Shown in pieces: positions 45,104 through 55,158 of a stretch of 64,000 bases of DNA (position 1 is the stretch's first letter; the number at the start of each line of letters is the position of its first letter). The stretch covers positions 1,426,001 to 1,490,000 of the forward strand of contig NZ_CP032093.1 of assembly GCF_003544875.1 (NCBI RefSeq), written 5' to 3'. The notes beneath the pieces were generated by a model. That model worked only from the letters and a program-made list of their open reading frames with translations. It was not told the origin of the DNA and searched no databases. The translations under genes and the position numbers were made by a program. This stretch comes from Vibrio alfacsensis (GTDB taxonomy: Bacteria; Pseudomonadota; Gammaproteobacteria; Enterobacterales; Vibrionaceae).

Positions 45104-47713
45104 ATGAGCATAACGACAACGATCAATACTCTCTATCGCAAGCCTCTTCAAGGAACACAACTGGATTATTTCGATGCAAGAGAAGCCGTTAACGATATTT
45201 CACCCGGGGCGTACGAAACCCTACCATATACCTCGCGAGTCCTCGCAGAACAATTGGTTCGTCGGTGCGACCCTAATGTACTAACGAATAGCTTAAAACA
45301 ACTTATTGAACGCAAGCGAGACCTCGATTTCCCCTGGTACCCAGCTCGTGTTGTTTGTCACGATATTCTTGGACAAACTGCTTTAGTCGATTTAGCAGGC
45401 TTACGCGACGCGATCGCCGATGAGGGGGGGGACCCATCGAAAGTGAACCCAGTGGTTGAAACACAACTTATTGTGGACCACTCACTCGCAGTGGAACATG
45501 CGGGTTTTGATCCTGAAGCGTTCGATAAAAACCGCGCAATAGAAGAGCGTCGTAACGAAGACCGATTCCACTTTATTGAGTGGTGTAAAACGGCATTCGA
45601 AAATGTCAGCGTGATTCCGGCGGGTAACGGCATCATGCATCAAATTAACCTAGAGAAAATGTCCCCAGTCGTGCAAGCGAAACAGGGAATTGCCTATCCT
45701 GATACTTGTGTCGGTACAGATAGCCATACGCCTCATGTCGATGCTCTTGGCGTCATCGCCATTGGTGTTGGTGGATTGGAAGCCGAAACCGTTATGTTAG
45801 GGCGACCATCTATGATGCGTTTGCCAGACATCGTGGGCGTGAAATTAACGGGTAAACGTCAACCTGGTATTACCGCGACAGACATCGTTCTCGCCATTAC
45901 AGAATTTTTGCGTAACGAGCGAGTGGTTTCTTCATATTTGGAGTTCTTCGGCGAGGGCGCACGCGATCTTACGATTGGAGATCGTGCCACCATCTCGAAC
46001 ATGACACCGGAATATGGTGCAACGGCGGGTATGTTCTACATTGATGAGCAAACCATCAAATACCTTAAGTTGACGGGTCGAGATGATGAGCAAGTTAAGT
46101 TAGTCGAGAGTTACGCGAAGCAAACCGGTTTATGGGCAGATGATTTAGAGAGTGCACAATATGAGCGTGTGCTCGAATTTGATCTCTCAGCCGTTGGACG
46201 CAATATGGCCGGTCCGTCGAACCCACACCGTCGATTGCCGACTTCGGAGTTATCATCACGTGGAATTTCAGGCGAGTGGCAAGAGAAAGATGGTGAACTG
46301 CCTGATGGTGCAGTGATCATTGCCGCCATTACTTCTTGTACTAACACCAGTAACCCTAGAAACGTTGTGGCTGCAGGCTTAGTTGCACAAAAAGCCAATC
46401 AATTGGGTTTAGTTAGAAAGCCGTGGGTGAAAACGTCCTTCGCGCCAGGTTCAAAAGTTGCTCGTCTTTACCTAGAAGAAGCAGGGTTGTTGCCAGAACT
46501 TGAAAAACTTGGCTTTGGTATTGTCGGTTATGCATGTACCACTTGTAATGGTATGAGTGGAGCGTTGGACCCGAAAATTCAACAGGAAATCATCGACCGC
46601 GATTTGTACTCAACGGCGGTACTTTCAGGAAATCGAAATTTTGATGGCCGAATTCATCCATACGCAAAACAAGCATTCTTAGCATCCCCTCCTTTAGTTG
46701 TCGCTTACGCATTGGCCGGTACGATTCGCTTTGATATTGAGCGTGACTCACTAGGTACAGATAAAAACGGTAAACAAATTTACCTAAACGATCTGTGGCC
46801 ATCGGATGAAGAGATCGATGCTGTGGTGGGTGAATACGTGAAGCCAGAGCAATTTAATCAAGTCTATATTCAGATGTTCAAACTCAATGATGAGGTTCGA
46901 AATTCAAATCCTCTCTACGATTGGCGTCCAATGAGTACGTATATTCGCCGTCCTCCCTATTGGCAAAAAGAGGGAGAGGGTGCTCTCGCGGGAGAGAGAA
47001 CCTTATCGGGTATGCGTCCGCTTGCCGTCTTGGGTGACAACATTACCACCGATCATTTATCGCCATCGAATGCGATCTTGGCGAGCAGTGCAGCTGGCGA
47101 ATATCTAGCAAAAATGAATGTGCCAGAAGAAGACTTTAATTCCTATGCAACACACCGTGGAGATCACTTAACTGCACAACGCGCAACGTTCGCGAACCCT
47201 AAATTATTTAATGAAATGGTTAAAGAAAACGGCGAGGTCGTGCAAGGCTCATTAGCAAGAGTAGAGCCAGACGCTCAAGTTATGCGTATGTGGGAAGCTA
47301 TCGAAACGTACATGAATCGGAAACAGCCTTTAATCGTTGTCGCTGGCGCTGATTATGGTCAAGGTTCTTCACGCGACTGGGCGGCAAAAGGGGTACGTTT
47401 GGCGGGTGTAGAAGCCATTGTCGCTGAGGGATTTGAGCGCATTCACCGCACGAATTTAGTTGGTATGGGAGTTCTACCTTTACAGTTTAAACCGGGTGTA
47501 AATCGCAATACCTTAGAACTCGATGGTACAGAGATTTATGACGTGATTGGCGAGATCACACCTGGTGCAGATTTGGCGCTAGTTATTACGCGTGCGAACG
47601 GTGACAAAGTGGATGTGCCAGTAACGTGCCGACTCGATACAGAAGATGAAGTTCATGTTTACAAAGCGGGTGGTGTATTACAGCGTTTTGCCCAAGATTT
47701 CTTAGCGCAATAG
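45104..47713 (+). CDS. acnD: Fe/S-dependent 2-methylisocitrate dehydratase AcnD
   Basis: An 869-residue aconitase-family enzyme converting 2-methylcitrate to 2-methylaconitate, which PrpF then isomerises. The cluster cysteines are in TSCTNTSNPRNVV and GYACTTCNGMSG, and the swivel-domain substrate loop is GADYGQGSSRDWAAKG. The start at 45104 (MSITTTINT) is chosen because GGAAG lies at good distance; an ATG 15 bases earlier is part of that same stretch. The AcnD/PrpF pair replaces the PrpD route in many marine bacteria. Confidence 0.93.
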   Translation: MSITTTINTLYRKPLQGTQLDYFDAREAVNDISPGAYETLPYTSRVLAEQLVRRCDPNVLTNSLKQLIERKRDLDFPWYPARVVCHDILGQTALVDLAGLRDAIADEGGDPSKVNPVVETQLIVDHSLAVEHAGFDPEAFDKNRAIEERRNEDRFHFIEWCKTAFENVSVIPAGNGIMHQINLEKMSPVVQAKQGIAYPDTCVGTDSHTPHVDALGVIAIGVGGLEAETVMLGRPSMMRLPDIVGVKLTGKRQPGITATDIVLAITEFLRNERVVSSYLEFFGEGARDLTIGDRATISNMTPEYGATAGMFYIDEQTIKYLKLTGRDDEQVKLVESYAKQTGLWADDLESAQYERVLEFDLSAVGRNMAGPSNPHRRLPTSELSSRGISGEWQEKDGELPDGAVIIAAITSCTNTSNPRNVVAAGLVAQKANQLGLVRKPWVKTSFAPGSKVARLYLEEAGLLPELEKLGFGIVGYACTTCNGMSGALDPKIQQEIIDRDLYSTAVLSGNRNFDGRIHPYAKQAFLASPPLVVAYALAGTIRFDIERDSLGTDKNGKQIYLNDLWPSDEEIDAVVGEYVKPEQFNQVYIQMFKLNDEVRNSNPLYDWRPMSTYIRRPPYWQKEGEGALAGERTLSGMRPLAVLGDNITTDHLSPSNAILASSAAGEYLAKMNVPEEDFNSYATHRGDHLTAQRATFANPKLFNEMVKENGEVVQGSLARVEPDAQVMRMWEAIETYMNRKQPLIVVAGADYGQGSSRDWAAKGVRLAGVEAIVAEGFERIHRTNLVGMGVLPLQFKPGVNRNTLELDGTEIYDVIGEITPGADLALVITRANGDKVDVPVTCRLDTEDEVHVYKAGGVLQRFAQDFLAQ

Positions 47714-47726
47714 TGAGGGTAACAAT

Positions 47727-48914
47727 ATGGATACTCATACACAAAGCCAAATCAAAGTCCCTGCCACTTACATGCGTGGTGGTACCAGTAAAGGCGTGTT
47801 TTTCAATCTTGAAGATTTGCCGGTTCAGGCGCAAGTACCTGGAAAAGTGAGAGACGACCTACTGCTGAGAGTTATTGGCAGCCCAGATCCATACGGAAAG
47901 CAAATTGATGGAATGGGAGGGGCGACATCAAGTACGAGCAAAACGGTCATCGTTTCTAGAAGTCAACGAGCAGACCATGATGTGGACTACTTATTTGGAC
48001 AAGTCTCTATTGATAAACCCTTTGTCGATTGGAGTGGCAATTGCGGTAATTTGTCTGCTGCGGTTGGCCCTTTTGCTATCCATGCTGGTTTATTGCCTGC
48101 GGATCGAATTCCGCAAGATGGCATTGTGACGGTTAGAGTCTGGCAGGCCAACATTGAAAAAACAATTCTTGTACACGTCCCTATAGTCAATGGGTTTGTT
48201 CAAGAAACGGGTGATTTCGAGCTTGATGGCGTAACGTTCCCAGCGGCTGAAATTCAAGTCGACTTTGTTGACCCAGCCGATGGTGAGGGGAGCATGTTCC
48301 CAACCGGTAATTTGGTTGATGATCTGATAGTACCAAATGTAGGAACATTTAACGCGACGTTGATTAACGCGGGAATTCCAACCATTTTTATAGACGCAGA
48401 ATCGATAGGCTACCGAGGAACGGAACTGCAAGATGACATTAATAATGATGAACAGGCATTAGCGATGTTTGAGTCTATTCGTGCTCATGGTGCGTTGAAA
48501 ATGGGGTTGATCAACGCGTTAGAAGAAGCTCAAACCCGTCAACACACACCTAAGATAGCGTTTGTATCGAAGCCCAAACGTTACTTATCTTCGAGTGGAA
48601 AAACGGTCACCGAAGAAGAGATTGACGTGGTCGTGAGGGCGCTCTCAATGGGCAAATTACACCATGCCATGATGGGAACCGCTGCCGTTGCGATTGCTTC
48701 AGCCGCGTGTGTTCCTGGTACTTTAGTGAATTTGGCCGCTGGTGCAGGAAAAAAGGAGTCAGTCGTCTTTGGTCATCCATCAGGAACATTAAAAGTAGGA
48801 GCAAAAGCGACGGAAGCCGCTCAAGGGTGGCGCGTGGAAAAAGCCATCATGAGCCGTAGCGCGAGAATCATAATGGAGGGCGTTGTGCGAGTGCCCTCGG
48901 ATATCTTTAGATAA
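47727..48914 (+). CDS. prpF: 2-methylaconitate cis-trans isomerase PrpF
   Basis: A 395-residue protein of the diaminopimelate-epimerase fold that isomerises the AcnD product so that an aconitase can hydrate it. The start KVPATYMRGGTSKGVFFNLE and the central WSGNCGNLSAAVGPFA are highly characteristic. It begins 13 bases after the acnD stop, with GAGGG upstream, so the two genes are coupled in expression. Presence next to acnD is the family's standard context. Confidence 0.94.
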   Translation: MDTHTQSQIKVPATYMRGGTSKGVFFNLEDLPVQAQVPGKVRDDLLLRVIGSPDPYGKQIDGMGGATSSTSKTVIVSRSQRADHDVDYLFGQVSIDKPFVDWSGNCGNLSAAVGPFAIHAGLLPADRIPQDGIVTVRVWQANIEKTILVHVPIVNGFVQETGDFELDGVTFPAAEIQVDFVDPADGEGSMFPTGNLVDDLIVPNVGTFNATLINAGIPTIFIDAESIGYRGTELQDDINNDEQALAMFESIRAHGALKMGLINALEEAQTRQHTPKIAFVSKPKRYLSSSGKTVTEEEIDVVVRALSMGKLHHAMMGTAAVAIASAACVPGTLVNLAAGAGKKESVVFGHPSGTLKVGAKATEAAQGWRVEKAIMSRSARIIMEGVVRVPSDIFR

Positions 48915-48969
48915 CGAATTTCAACTTTATAAGTAGGAATCTACCTCAGGACATACTGGAGGATGCAAT

Positions 48970-50847
48970 ATGTCTGCATATCAGAAAGAGTACGATTGGG
49001 CACAAACGGAACCAGAAAGCTTTTGGCGAGCTAAAGCCGAGAATATAGATTGGTTTGAAGCGCCAAATACCATTTTAAAGAATGATGAGAATGGGATTGA
49101 ACGTTGGTTTCCTGACGGTATTCTCAATACTTCCTGGTTGGCGTTGGATTACCATTGTGAACAAGGGCGTGGTGATAATATCGCTCTGATTTATGATTCT
49201 CCAGTGACGGGTATTAAACGCCAGTATAGCTACATCGAAATGCGCGACAACGTCGCTAAAATTGCGGGTATGTTATCCAATCAAGGCGTGAGTAAAGGCG
49301 ATCGAGTGGTCATTTACATGCCGATGATCCCTGAAGCGGCAATGGCAATGCTGGCGTGCGCGCGTCTTGGTGCGATTCATTCTGTGGTATTTGGCGGTTT
49401 TGCTCCAAATGAGCTTGCTGTGCGAATCGAAGATGCAGAGCCTAAAGTGATTCTTACCGCATCTTGTGGAATTGAAATTAATAAAGTCATTCCCTATAAA
49501 CCACTTGTCGATCAAGCCATCATGGACAGTCGTTGGAAGCCAGATAATGTCTTTGTGTTGCAAAGACCGCAATGTGAAACTGAGCTCTCGTTAGAGCGTG
49601 ACTTAGATTGGCAGACCGAGTTTGACGCGGCATTGCCTCATGCGTGTGTTCCTGTATTGGCGACAGACCCGCTTTATATTCTTTATACCTCAGGGACAAC
49701 GGGCAAACCTAAAGGCGTGGTTCGCGACAACGGCGGTCATGCGGTTGCAATGAAGTACTCAATGACCTCGATCTACAATATTCCTCAAGATGGCGTATTT
49801 TGGGCTGCATCTGATGTAGGGTGGGTTGTTGGCCATTCCTACATTGTTTATGCGCCTTTGATTCACGGTTGCACCACGATTTTATTTGAGGGCAAGCCAG
49901 TAAGAACACCTGACCCAGGCGTGTTTTGGCGAGTATGTGATGAATACAAAGTAGATGTCCTTTTTTCTGCTCCAACCGCATTCCGAGCGATAAAAAAAGA
50001 AGATCCTGAAGGCCGTTTTATCCAGCAGTATGAACTTTCTAATCTGCACTCCATATTTATGGCAGGTGAGCGATTGGATCCACCAACACTCGAGTGGGTT
50101 CAAAGCAAAACCAACAAGCCGGTTATCGATCACTGGTGGCAAACAGAGACCGGATGGGCTATTGCAGGAAATCCAACCGGTGTCGAAATGATGCCAGTGA
50201 AAGCAGGTTCGGCAACCAAGCCTATCCCAGGCTATCAGGTTGAAATTCTCAATGAGCTAGGGATGCCTGTGGGTGCAAACCAACAAGGTTTTGTGGCGCT
50301 GAAGCGACCATTGCCACCAAGTTGTTTGCCAACGGTATGGCGTAACCACGATCGCTTTGAAACCGGTTATCTAAGTCAATTCTCTGGTTATTACGTATCG
50401 GGTGATGGAGGCTATCTGGACGAAGAGGGCTATCTATTCATCATGGGCCGAATTGATGATGTGATTAATGTCGCGGGTCACCGATTATCCACCGGTGAAA
50501 TGGAAGAGATTGTTGGCGGACATCCGGCCATTGCAGAATGTGCTGTTGTAGGGATCCATGATGAGTTAAAAGGTCAGTTACCACTCGGGTTTGTTGTCTT
50601 GAAAGATGGCATTAAAGTGGATGAATTTGCACTTGAAGGTGAACTTGTTGGTAAAGTTCGTAACGAAATCGGCGCGGTAGCATGTTTTAAACATGCGTTG
50701 GTGGTTGATCGCTTACCAAAAACTCGCTCAGGCAAGATCTTGCGCCGCACCATTCGTCAAATAGCAGACGGTGAACAATACACAGTGCCGTCGACTATTG
50801 ATGACCCAAGTAGTCTAAATGAGATTGAAAGGGTATTAAAACGCTAG
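48970..50847 (+). CDS. prpE: Propionyl-CoA synthetase
   Basis: A 625-residue AMP-forming acyl-CoA synthetase activating propionate. The P-loop YTSGTTGKPKGVVRDNGGHA and WWQTETGWAI are intact, and the C-terminal TRSGKILRRT contains the catalytic lysine that is usually regulated by acylation. CTGGAGGATG precedes the ATG. It is the last gene of the operon and feeds propionyl-CoA to PrpC. It also resembles acetyl-CoA synthetase, but context fixes it as PrpE. Confidence 0.94.
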   Translation: MSAYQKEYDWAQTEPESFWRAKAENIDWFEAPNTILKNDENGIERWFPDGILNTSWLALDYHCEQGRGDNIALIYDSPVTGIKRQYSYIEMRDNVAKIAGMLSNQGVSKGDRVVIYMPMIPEAAMAMLACARLGAIHSVVFGGFAPNELAVRIEDAEPKVILTASCGIEINKVIPYKPLVDQAIMDSRWKPDNVFVLQRPQCETELSLERDLDWQTEFDAALPHACVPVLATDPLYILYTSGTTGKPKGVVRDNGGHAVAMKYSMTSIYNIPQDGVFWAASDVGWVVGHSYIVYAPLIHGCTTILFEGKPVRTPDPGVFWRVCDEYKVDVLFSAPTAFRAIKKEDPEGRFIQQYELSNLHSIFMAGERLDPPTLEWVQSKTNKPVIDHWWQTETGWAIAGNPTGVEMMPVKAGSATKPIPGYQVEILNELGMPVGANQQGFVALKRPLPPSCLPTVWRNHDRFETGYLSQFSGYYVSGDGGYLDEEGYLFIMGRIDDVINVAGHRLSTGEMEEIVGGHPAIAECAVVGIHDELKGQLPLGFVVLKDGIKVDEFALEGELVGKVRNEIGAVACFKHALVVDRLPKTRSGKILRRTIRQIADGEQYTVPSTIDDPSSLNEIERVLKR

Positions 50848-50970
50848 CGTAAGATCTCTTTATTGGATTGAATCGTTAGTCTGATTCAATGTTTGAAGTC
50901 ATTTTTTTGTTCAAAAACATTGATTTAAAAACAATTATTCAAAGTACGTGTGTTCAAACCATTTATACTG

Positions 50971-51037
50971 AAAACCCCTTACGTTCATAGCCCCTTATAC
51001 AGTTTTTACTAGGGAGTGTTGGAATGTAAGGGGTTTT
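50971..51037. repeat. Long inverted repeat after prpE
   Basis: AAAACCCCTTAC (50971-50982) and GTAAGGGGTTTT (51026-51037) are exact inverted copies of 12 bp separated by 43 bases. It could be a terminator-like or processed RNA hairpin, or the remnant of a small mobile element. No transposase or flanking duplication is seen. Confidence 0.5.
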
Positions 51038-51157
51038 CTTATTGGCACTGGCGAGCGATAGTAGAACAGGTATTAGGTTGTTACCGCCTATTAAACGGCT
51101 TGCTATCTTTAAAATTTGCGAAGACACTAAATGGACTATTTTTATGGACCTTTGTGT

Positions 51158-51637
51158 ATGTCGGCATTTCTTATCAAACCAGCTCGTTTCGATGATTTGG
51201 AATCTCTTAATGATCTCATGTTTGAACTGCATGATGAGCATCATCATCAATCCCCAGAATTTTTTAAAACGGCAGAAGAGATCGAGCAAGAGAAAAGTAT
51301 CGCTCGCTATCTTGATGATCCGGAATGTTTGGTTTTTGTAGCAGCGATCGATGAAACGATCATAGGGTTTGTATCAGGCCATTTTTGTGAGCTAATTTCT
51401 ACAGTAAGCAAACCTGTGTTAATGGGAAGCATCGATGAATTGTATGTCGTTCCTGAATACCGAAAACAGGGTGTGGCAAAACAGCTCATTGATCGTATGG
51501 AAACCATGTTTTTAGATTACGGTGTTCAACAAATGTTTGTCGAGGTTTGGGATTTCAATCAAACTGCGATGTCGTTATATGGGAAACACGGATTTGGTCA
51601 TCATATCCACTGGTTGAGAAAGACCTTATCTCGCTAG
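51158..51637 (+). CDS. GNAT-family N-acetyltransferase
   Basis: A ~160-residue acetyltransferase using acetyl-CoA. The fold reads FLIKPARFDDLESL at the start, FVAAIDETIIGFVSG in the middle and the CoA-binding ELYVVPEYRKQGVAKQLIDR loop. It ends FNQTAMSLYGKHGFGH, typical of the family. The start is uncertain: ATG at 51158 gives a normal N-terminus, while an in-frame ATG at 51131 adds nine residues; neither has a clear ribosome site. The substrate is not known and there is no operon partner. Confidence 0.8.
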   Translation: MSAFLIKPARFDDLESLNDLMFELHDEHHHQSPEFFKTAEEIEQEKSIARYLDDPECLVFVAAIDETIIGFVSGHFCELISTVSKPVLMGSIDELYVVPEYRKQGVAKQLIDRMETMFLDYGVQQMFVEVWDFNQTAMSLYGKHGFGHHIHWLRKTLSR

Positions 51638-51643
51638 ACTGCC

Positions 51644-51671
51644 TGAGTATGAGTATGAGTATGAGTATGAG
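51644..51671 (+). repeat. Hexanucleotide tandem repeat TGAGTA
   Basis: TGAGTA is repeated four times with a partial fifth copy directly after the acetyltransferase stop. It is non-coding and likely a polymorphic microsatellite. The ~310 bases after it, up to 51981, show no gene or terminator. Confidence 0.75.
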
Positions 51672-51981
51672 CGTATTATCGGAAATGAAGTCTCATTAGT
51701 GAGATTGCGATGTCTTTGATTCAGTTTTTCTGACACGAATTTTAAATAACTGGCAGAATCACGTCCTAAATTTTACGGTTCTATCAATTTCTAGGTAGTG
51801 TCCTTGATTTTGCCATGACGATGAGTATTGCTGCGGTATTCGCTCAGCGTAGCTTGCCATATCGGAAGCATTTTTGACATGAGCAGCAAATAGACTCATT
51901 ATTGCTTAATTTCCATCGAAAAATATTCATACAATTGCCATGATAGCAATGAATGAGTTCTTTCTTTAAAGGTTGTATTTT

Positions 51982-53418
51982 GTGCTGAGACACTTCTTTA
52001 CTCTGTTCTTATTTTTCTGCTCGTTTATTGTATCGCCAGTTGTTTTTGCAACCCCCTCAACGGAGGGCTTGAAAGGGGCAATTTGTATTGTCCGAGCAGA
52101 TGACAAAATTACGGTAATACATGAAATCCTTACGGATAAAATCTCATTGCCCGGCGGAACGATTATGGAGGGAGAGCCTCCTCAAGTCGCTGCACAAAGG
52201 GAAACGTGGGAAGAAACGGGCTTGGTGGTTACTGTAGGAAAAGAGCTAGGTCGTTCTGACACGGCGGTATTTTACGATTGTGTATCAGACTCAGAAGTCG
52301 TGGCGTTTTCAATGACAAACTCTTTAGGTGGAAATGAAATTCCAACCTGGTTTGCCCCGCATTATGGGGTGGAGGTTGCTTCCGCTATGCTATTGTCACC
52401 ACGAGAGCTTGTTTCATCGCTCTATCGATACCCGAATCAGTGGTCTCATGTGACTCAGATGTATGAGAAAGCAACGGAGCAGCCAGTCCAATATGTCAAT
52501 CAGCTAATTGATTCTGCTCCTGCATTTCGTCAGATAGAACTCGCGTGGATGGTCGATCTTCAAACTTGGGCAGGATCATTCTCTGCAACCAGTCGAGATA
52601 CGGCTTGTGAGCTAGCAAAGTTAGTAACAGGATTAACTAACCCAACGTTTCTGTTGTTTTTATTCCCATTCGTGATGATGAAGTTTGGCATCCGTTTTGT
52701 GCATCGCTTATTTTTTGCAATTGCTGCAACATCCTTGATGGTGTTGGTTGCACAACAAGGGTTTTCCTTACCAAGGCCACACGTTTATGTGCCTATTGCT
52801 GAATTAACCCATAGTTTTGGTTTTAGCTTCCCAAGCTTACCAATCGCGGTGTGGTTCTGTGTGATGACATTTATCTTCCAACGTACGCAAAGTTTTGGCC
52901 TTAACCGAACGACACTACTTGTTGTTTTAGTAACACTTATCGTGATGGCGTGTAAGTTCTTCTTAGGAACCGCGTTTGTTCTTGATATGGTTGTTGGGGC
53001 AATATTAGGAAAACTGGTCGCCTGGCACGTACTGCGATTAGAGGGTAAGCCCGATGTGAATATCGATGACTTGCTTTGCTCAAAAAGCGTGTGGTTTGTC
53101 ATGACGGGTATAACGGCTGTGATTTCAGTTATATGGCCGTTACCAGTATTTGTTAGCTGGCTGGCGATTCTCATCACGATGTCAGCGTTAGTGCTTACCT
53201 ATAGAGAGGCTGAGGGTGAATTTGAGCGTCGTCAGATGTTGTTTGTCATCCTTGCTTTGTTATTAGTTGATCAGTTGTATTGCTATTTTGAAACGTTAGT
53301 GTCATTTAGCAGTTTATGGTCGCTTGTGATGAACACGTTGCATTATCCACTGCTAATGTTGTTGTTTATGGTACTCGCGAAAAGACTGACCGCTAGGACG
53401 GTTGATCTCAAAGTCTAA
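51982..53418 (+). CDS. Exported Nudix domain fused to a degenerate PAP2-like membrane domain
   Basis: A 478-residue protein. A signal peptide (RHFFTLFLFFCSFIVSPVVF) precedes a full Nudix box at residues 59-81 (G-x5-E-x7-RE-x2-EE-x-G), so this part hydrolyses a nucleoside-diphosphate-linked substrate outside the cytoplasm. From residue ~205 a multi-helix membrane region has PAP2-like traces: SLPRPHVYV, FSFPSLPIAV and KFFLGTAFVLDMVVG. In these the catalytic PSGH histidine and the second histidine are missing, so this half is probably not an active phosphatase. GTG at 51982 is chosen because AAAGG lies nine bases ahead. It stands alone and its substrate is unknown. Confidence 0.78.
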   Translation: MLRHFFTLFLFFCSFIVSPVVFATPSTEGLKGAICIVRADDKITVIHEILTDKISLPGGTIMEGEPPQVAAQRETWEETGLVVTVGKELGRSDTAVFYDCVSDSEVVAFSMTNSLGGNEIPTWFAPHYGVEVASAMLLSPRELVSSLYRYPNQWSHVTQMYEKATEQPVQYVNQLIDSAPAFRQIELAWMVDLQTWAGSFSATSRDTACELAKLVTGLTNPTFLLFLFPFVMMKFGIRFVHRLFFAIAATSLMVLVAQQGFSLPRPHVYVPIAELTHSFGFSFPSLPIAVWFCVMTFIFQRTQSFGLNRTTLLVVLVTLIVMACKFFLGTAFVLDMVVGAILGKLVAWHVLRLEGKPDVNIDDLLCSKSVWFVMTGITAVISVIWPLPVFVSWLAILITMSALVLTYREAEGEFERRQMLFVILALLLVDQLYCYFETLVSFSSLWSLVMNTLHYPLLMLLFMVLAKRLTARTVDLKV

Positions 53419-53432
53419 TACCTACAGATAAA

Positions 53433-53455
53433 GAAGCCTCGCAATTGCGAGGCTT
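53433..53455. terminator. Terminator between converging genes
   Basis: GAAGCCTCGCA and TGCGAGGCTTC form an essentially perfect stem around AT, giving a near-continuous palindrome. It lies between the Nudix fusion and the HAD gene on the opposite strand. Confidence 0.75.
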
Positions 53456-53498
53456 CGTTGTCTTTATCGTACAGAAAAGTTGTTATGTTTGCGTATTA

Positions 53499-54308
53499 CT
53501 AAGCGTTGAGTACAAATTTTTCTATTGATTTTGCTACACCATGGTCATCATTGCTTTCAGTAATGTAGTCTGCAATTTGCTTTGTTTCTTCCATGGCGTT
53601 TGCCATCGCAATTCCTAGACCTGCGTATTGCAGCATGTGGTGGTCATTTTCAGCATCACCCATACAGATCACTTCGTCTGCACCAATGCCGAGGTATTCG
53701 GCGATCGCAGCAACACCGATACCTTTGTTGCTTGCTGGGTTGAGAAATTCTAGGAAGAATGGAGCACTTTGTACCACTGTAAACTCTTCACGAAATTTGG
53801 CGGGTAGGGCGTTAATAACTTCACTCAGTTTGCTTGGCTCAGCAACCATCATTGCTTTGATGATGGCATGATCATCTTCTAACGCTTCGAAGTTCATTTC
53901 GGTAATCTCAAGGCCGTTGATCTTGGCTTCGATATCTGTATATGGGTTGTTTTCTGTAGTAATCAGGCCATGCTCTTGGCTAAATGCATGAACATACGCA
54001 CCTAGCTCTTTGGCTTTACGAGCGATTTTCTTTGCAGCTTTACCATCAATGATCTGTTGATGAATGATTTCGTTGGTGCCAATGTTCTTAACCATTGAGC
54101 CATTGTAGTAGAGGACAAAATCTTTATCAGAGTCGATGTTCAGCTCATCGAGTTTGTCCTGCATGCCTTCAAGTGGACGACCAGAAGCAAGTACAACCGT
54201 TACACCAGCCTCTCGGGCTCTAGCAATAGCATGCTTGTTTTCTTGTGAAATTATTTTATTGCTGTTTAACAGCGTGCCGTCCATATCAAGAGCGATCAGC
54301 TTATACAT
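53499..54308 (-). CDS. Cof-type HAD phosphatase (YidA-like)
   Basis: A 269-residue HAD-superfamily hydrolase with a type IIB cap. The nucleophile motif DMDGTLLNS is at residues 8-16, the second motif is VVLASGRP, and the last is GDAENDHHMLQYAG; the middle is the cap. YidA-type enzymes dephosphorylate sugar phosphates in the cytosol. It stands alone on the minus strand and converges with the Nudix fusion. Substrate preference cannot be read from sequence. Confidence 0.88.
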   Translation of the reverse strand: MYKLIALDMDGTLLNSNKIISQENKHAIARAREAGVTVVLASGRPLEGMQDKLDELNIDSDKDFVLYYNGSMVKNIGTNEIIHQQIIDGKAAKKIARKAKELGAYVHAFSQEHGLITTENNPYTDIEAKINGLEITEMNFEALEDDHAIIKAMMVAEPSKLSEVINALPAKFREEFTVVQSAPFFLEFLNPASNKGIGVAAIAEYLGIGADEVICMGDAENDHHMLQYAGLGIAMANAMEETKQIADYITESNDDHGVAKSIEKFVLNA

Positions 54309-54442
54309 CTTTACTTACCTTAAAATTGGAAACCTGAGTATGAAACTACAAAAGAGTCTATTTTAACAATTATTTTTTGGGTTTAAATTGACCTAGATGC
54401 GGCTCTCAATTAAGGTCTTCGCCTCTAAGTATGATGAGTTGA

Positions 54443-55123
54443 GTGAGTTCCACGTTGTATAAGCTAAATGAGATGTTCGAAACCATCCAAGGGGAAGGGG
54501 TTTTCACGGGTGTACCAGCGGTATTTGTGCGTTTGCAAGAATGTCCGGTTGGTTGTTCATGGTGCGATACCAAGCAGACATGGTTTGCGCAAGAGGAAGA
54601 TCAACGCTCAATTGGTGATATTTTGTTGAAAACCGAAGATTCCCCAACATGGTGTTTCGTATCTGCCGATGCCATCGTATCTGAATACAAAAAACAGGGG
54701 TTTAATGCCAAGCATATCGTTATCACGGGCGGCGAACCGTGTATTTATGATTTACGTGCATTGACGGAAGCATTTGAATCTATGGGTTGCCAATGTCAAA
54801 TAGAGACGAGTGGCACGTCAGAGGTCGTAACTTCGGATAATACATGGGTGACAGTGTCACCTAAAGTGGCCATGAAAGGTCGATTACCAGTATTGAGAAG
54901 TGCTTTAGAACGTGCGAACGAAATTAAACACCCGGTAGGTACGCAAAAGGATATTGACCATCTTGATGAACTCTTATCCTCTGCAAACATTGAAGCGACG
55001 ACAGTGATTGCATTACAACCAATTAGCCAAAAGCCAAGGGCAACTCAACTTTGCATTGATACCTGCGTAGCGCGCAATTGGCGTTTGTCAGTTCAAACTC
55101 ATAAATATTTGAGTATTGCTTAA
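54443..55123 (+). CDS. queE: 7-carboxy-7-deazaguanine synthase
   Basis: A 226-residue radical-SAM enzyme that contracts 6-carboxytetrahydropterin to 7-carboxy-7-deazaguanine for queuosine. The cluster cysteines are C34, C38 and C41 in [13 protein letters not shown] (CX3CX2C, the gammaproteobacterial QueE form). [11 protein letters not shown] holds the SAM-binding glycines. The start is GTG at 54443; an upstream ribosome site is weak, so the N-terminus may be off by a few codons. queC follows 35 bases downstream, forming a two-gene operon of preQ0 synthesis. Confidence 0.94.
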   Translation: MSSTLYKLNEMFETIQGEGVFTGVPAVFVRLQECPVGCSWCDTKQTWFAQEEDQRSIGDILLKTEDSPTWCFVSADAIVSEYKKQGFNAKHIVITGGEPCIYDLRALTEAFESMGCQCQIETSGTSEVVTSDNTWVTVSPKVAMKGRLPVLRSALERANEIKHPVGTQKDIDHLDELLSSANIEATTVIALQPISQKPRATQLCIDTCVARNWRLSVQTHKYLSIA

Positions 55124-55158
55124 TACCAATCACAGTAAGTGAAACCTGGAGAAAAAAG

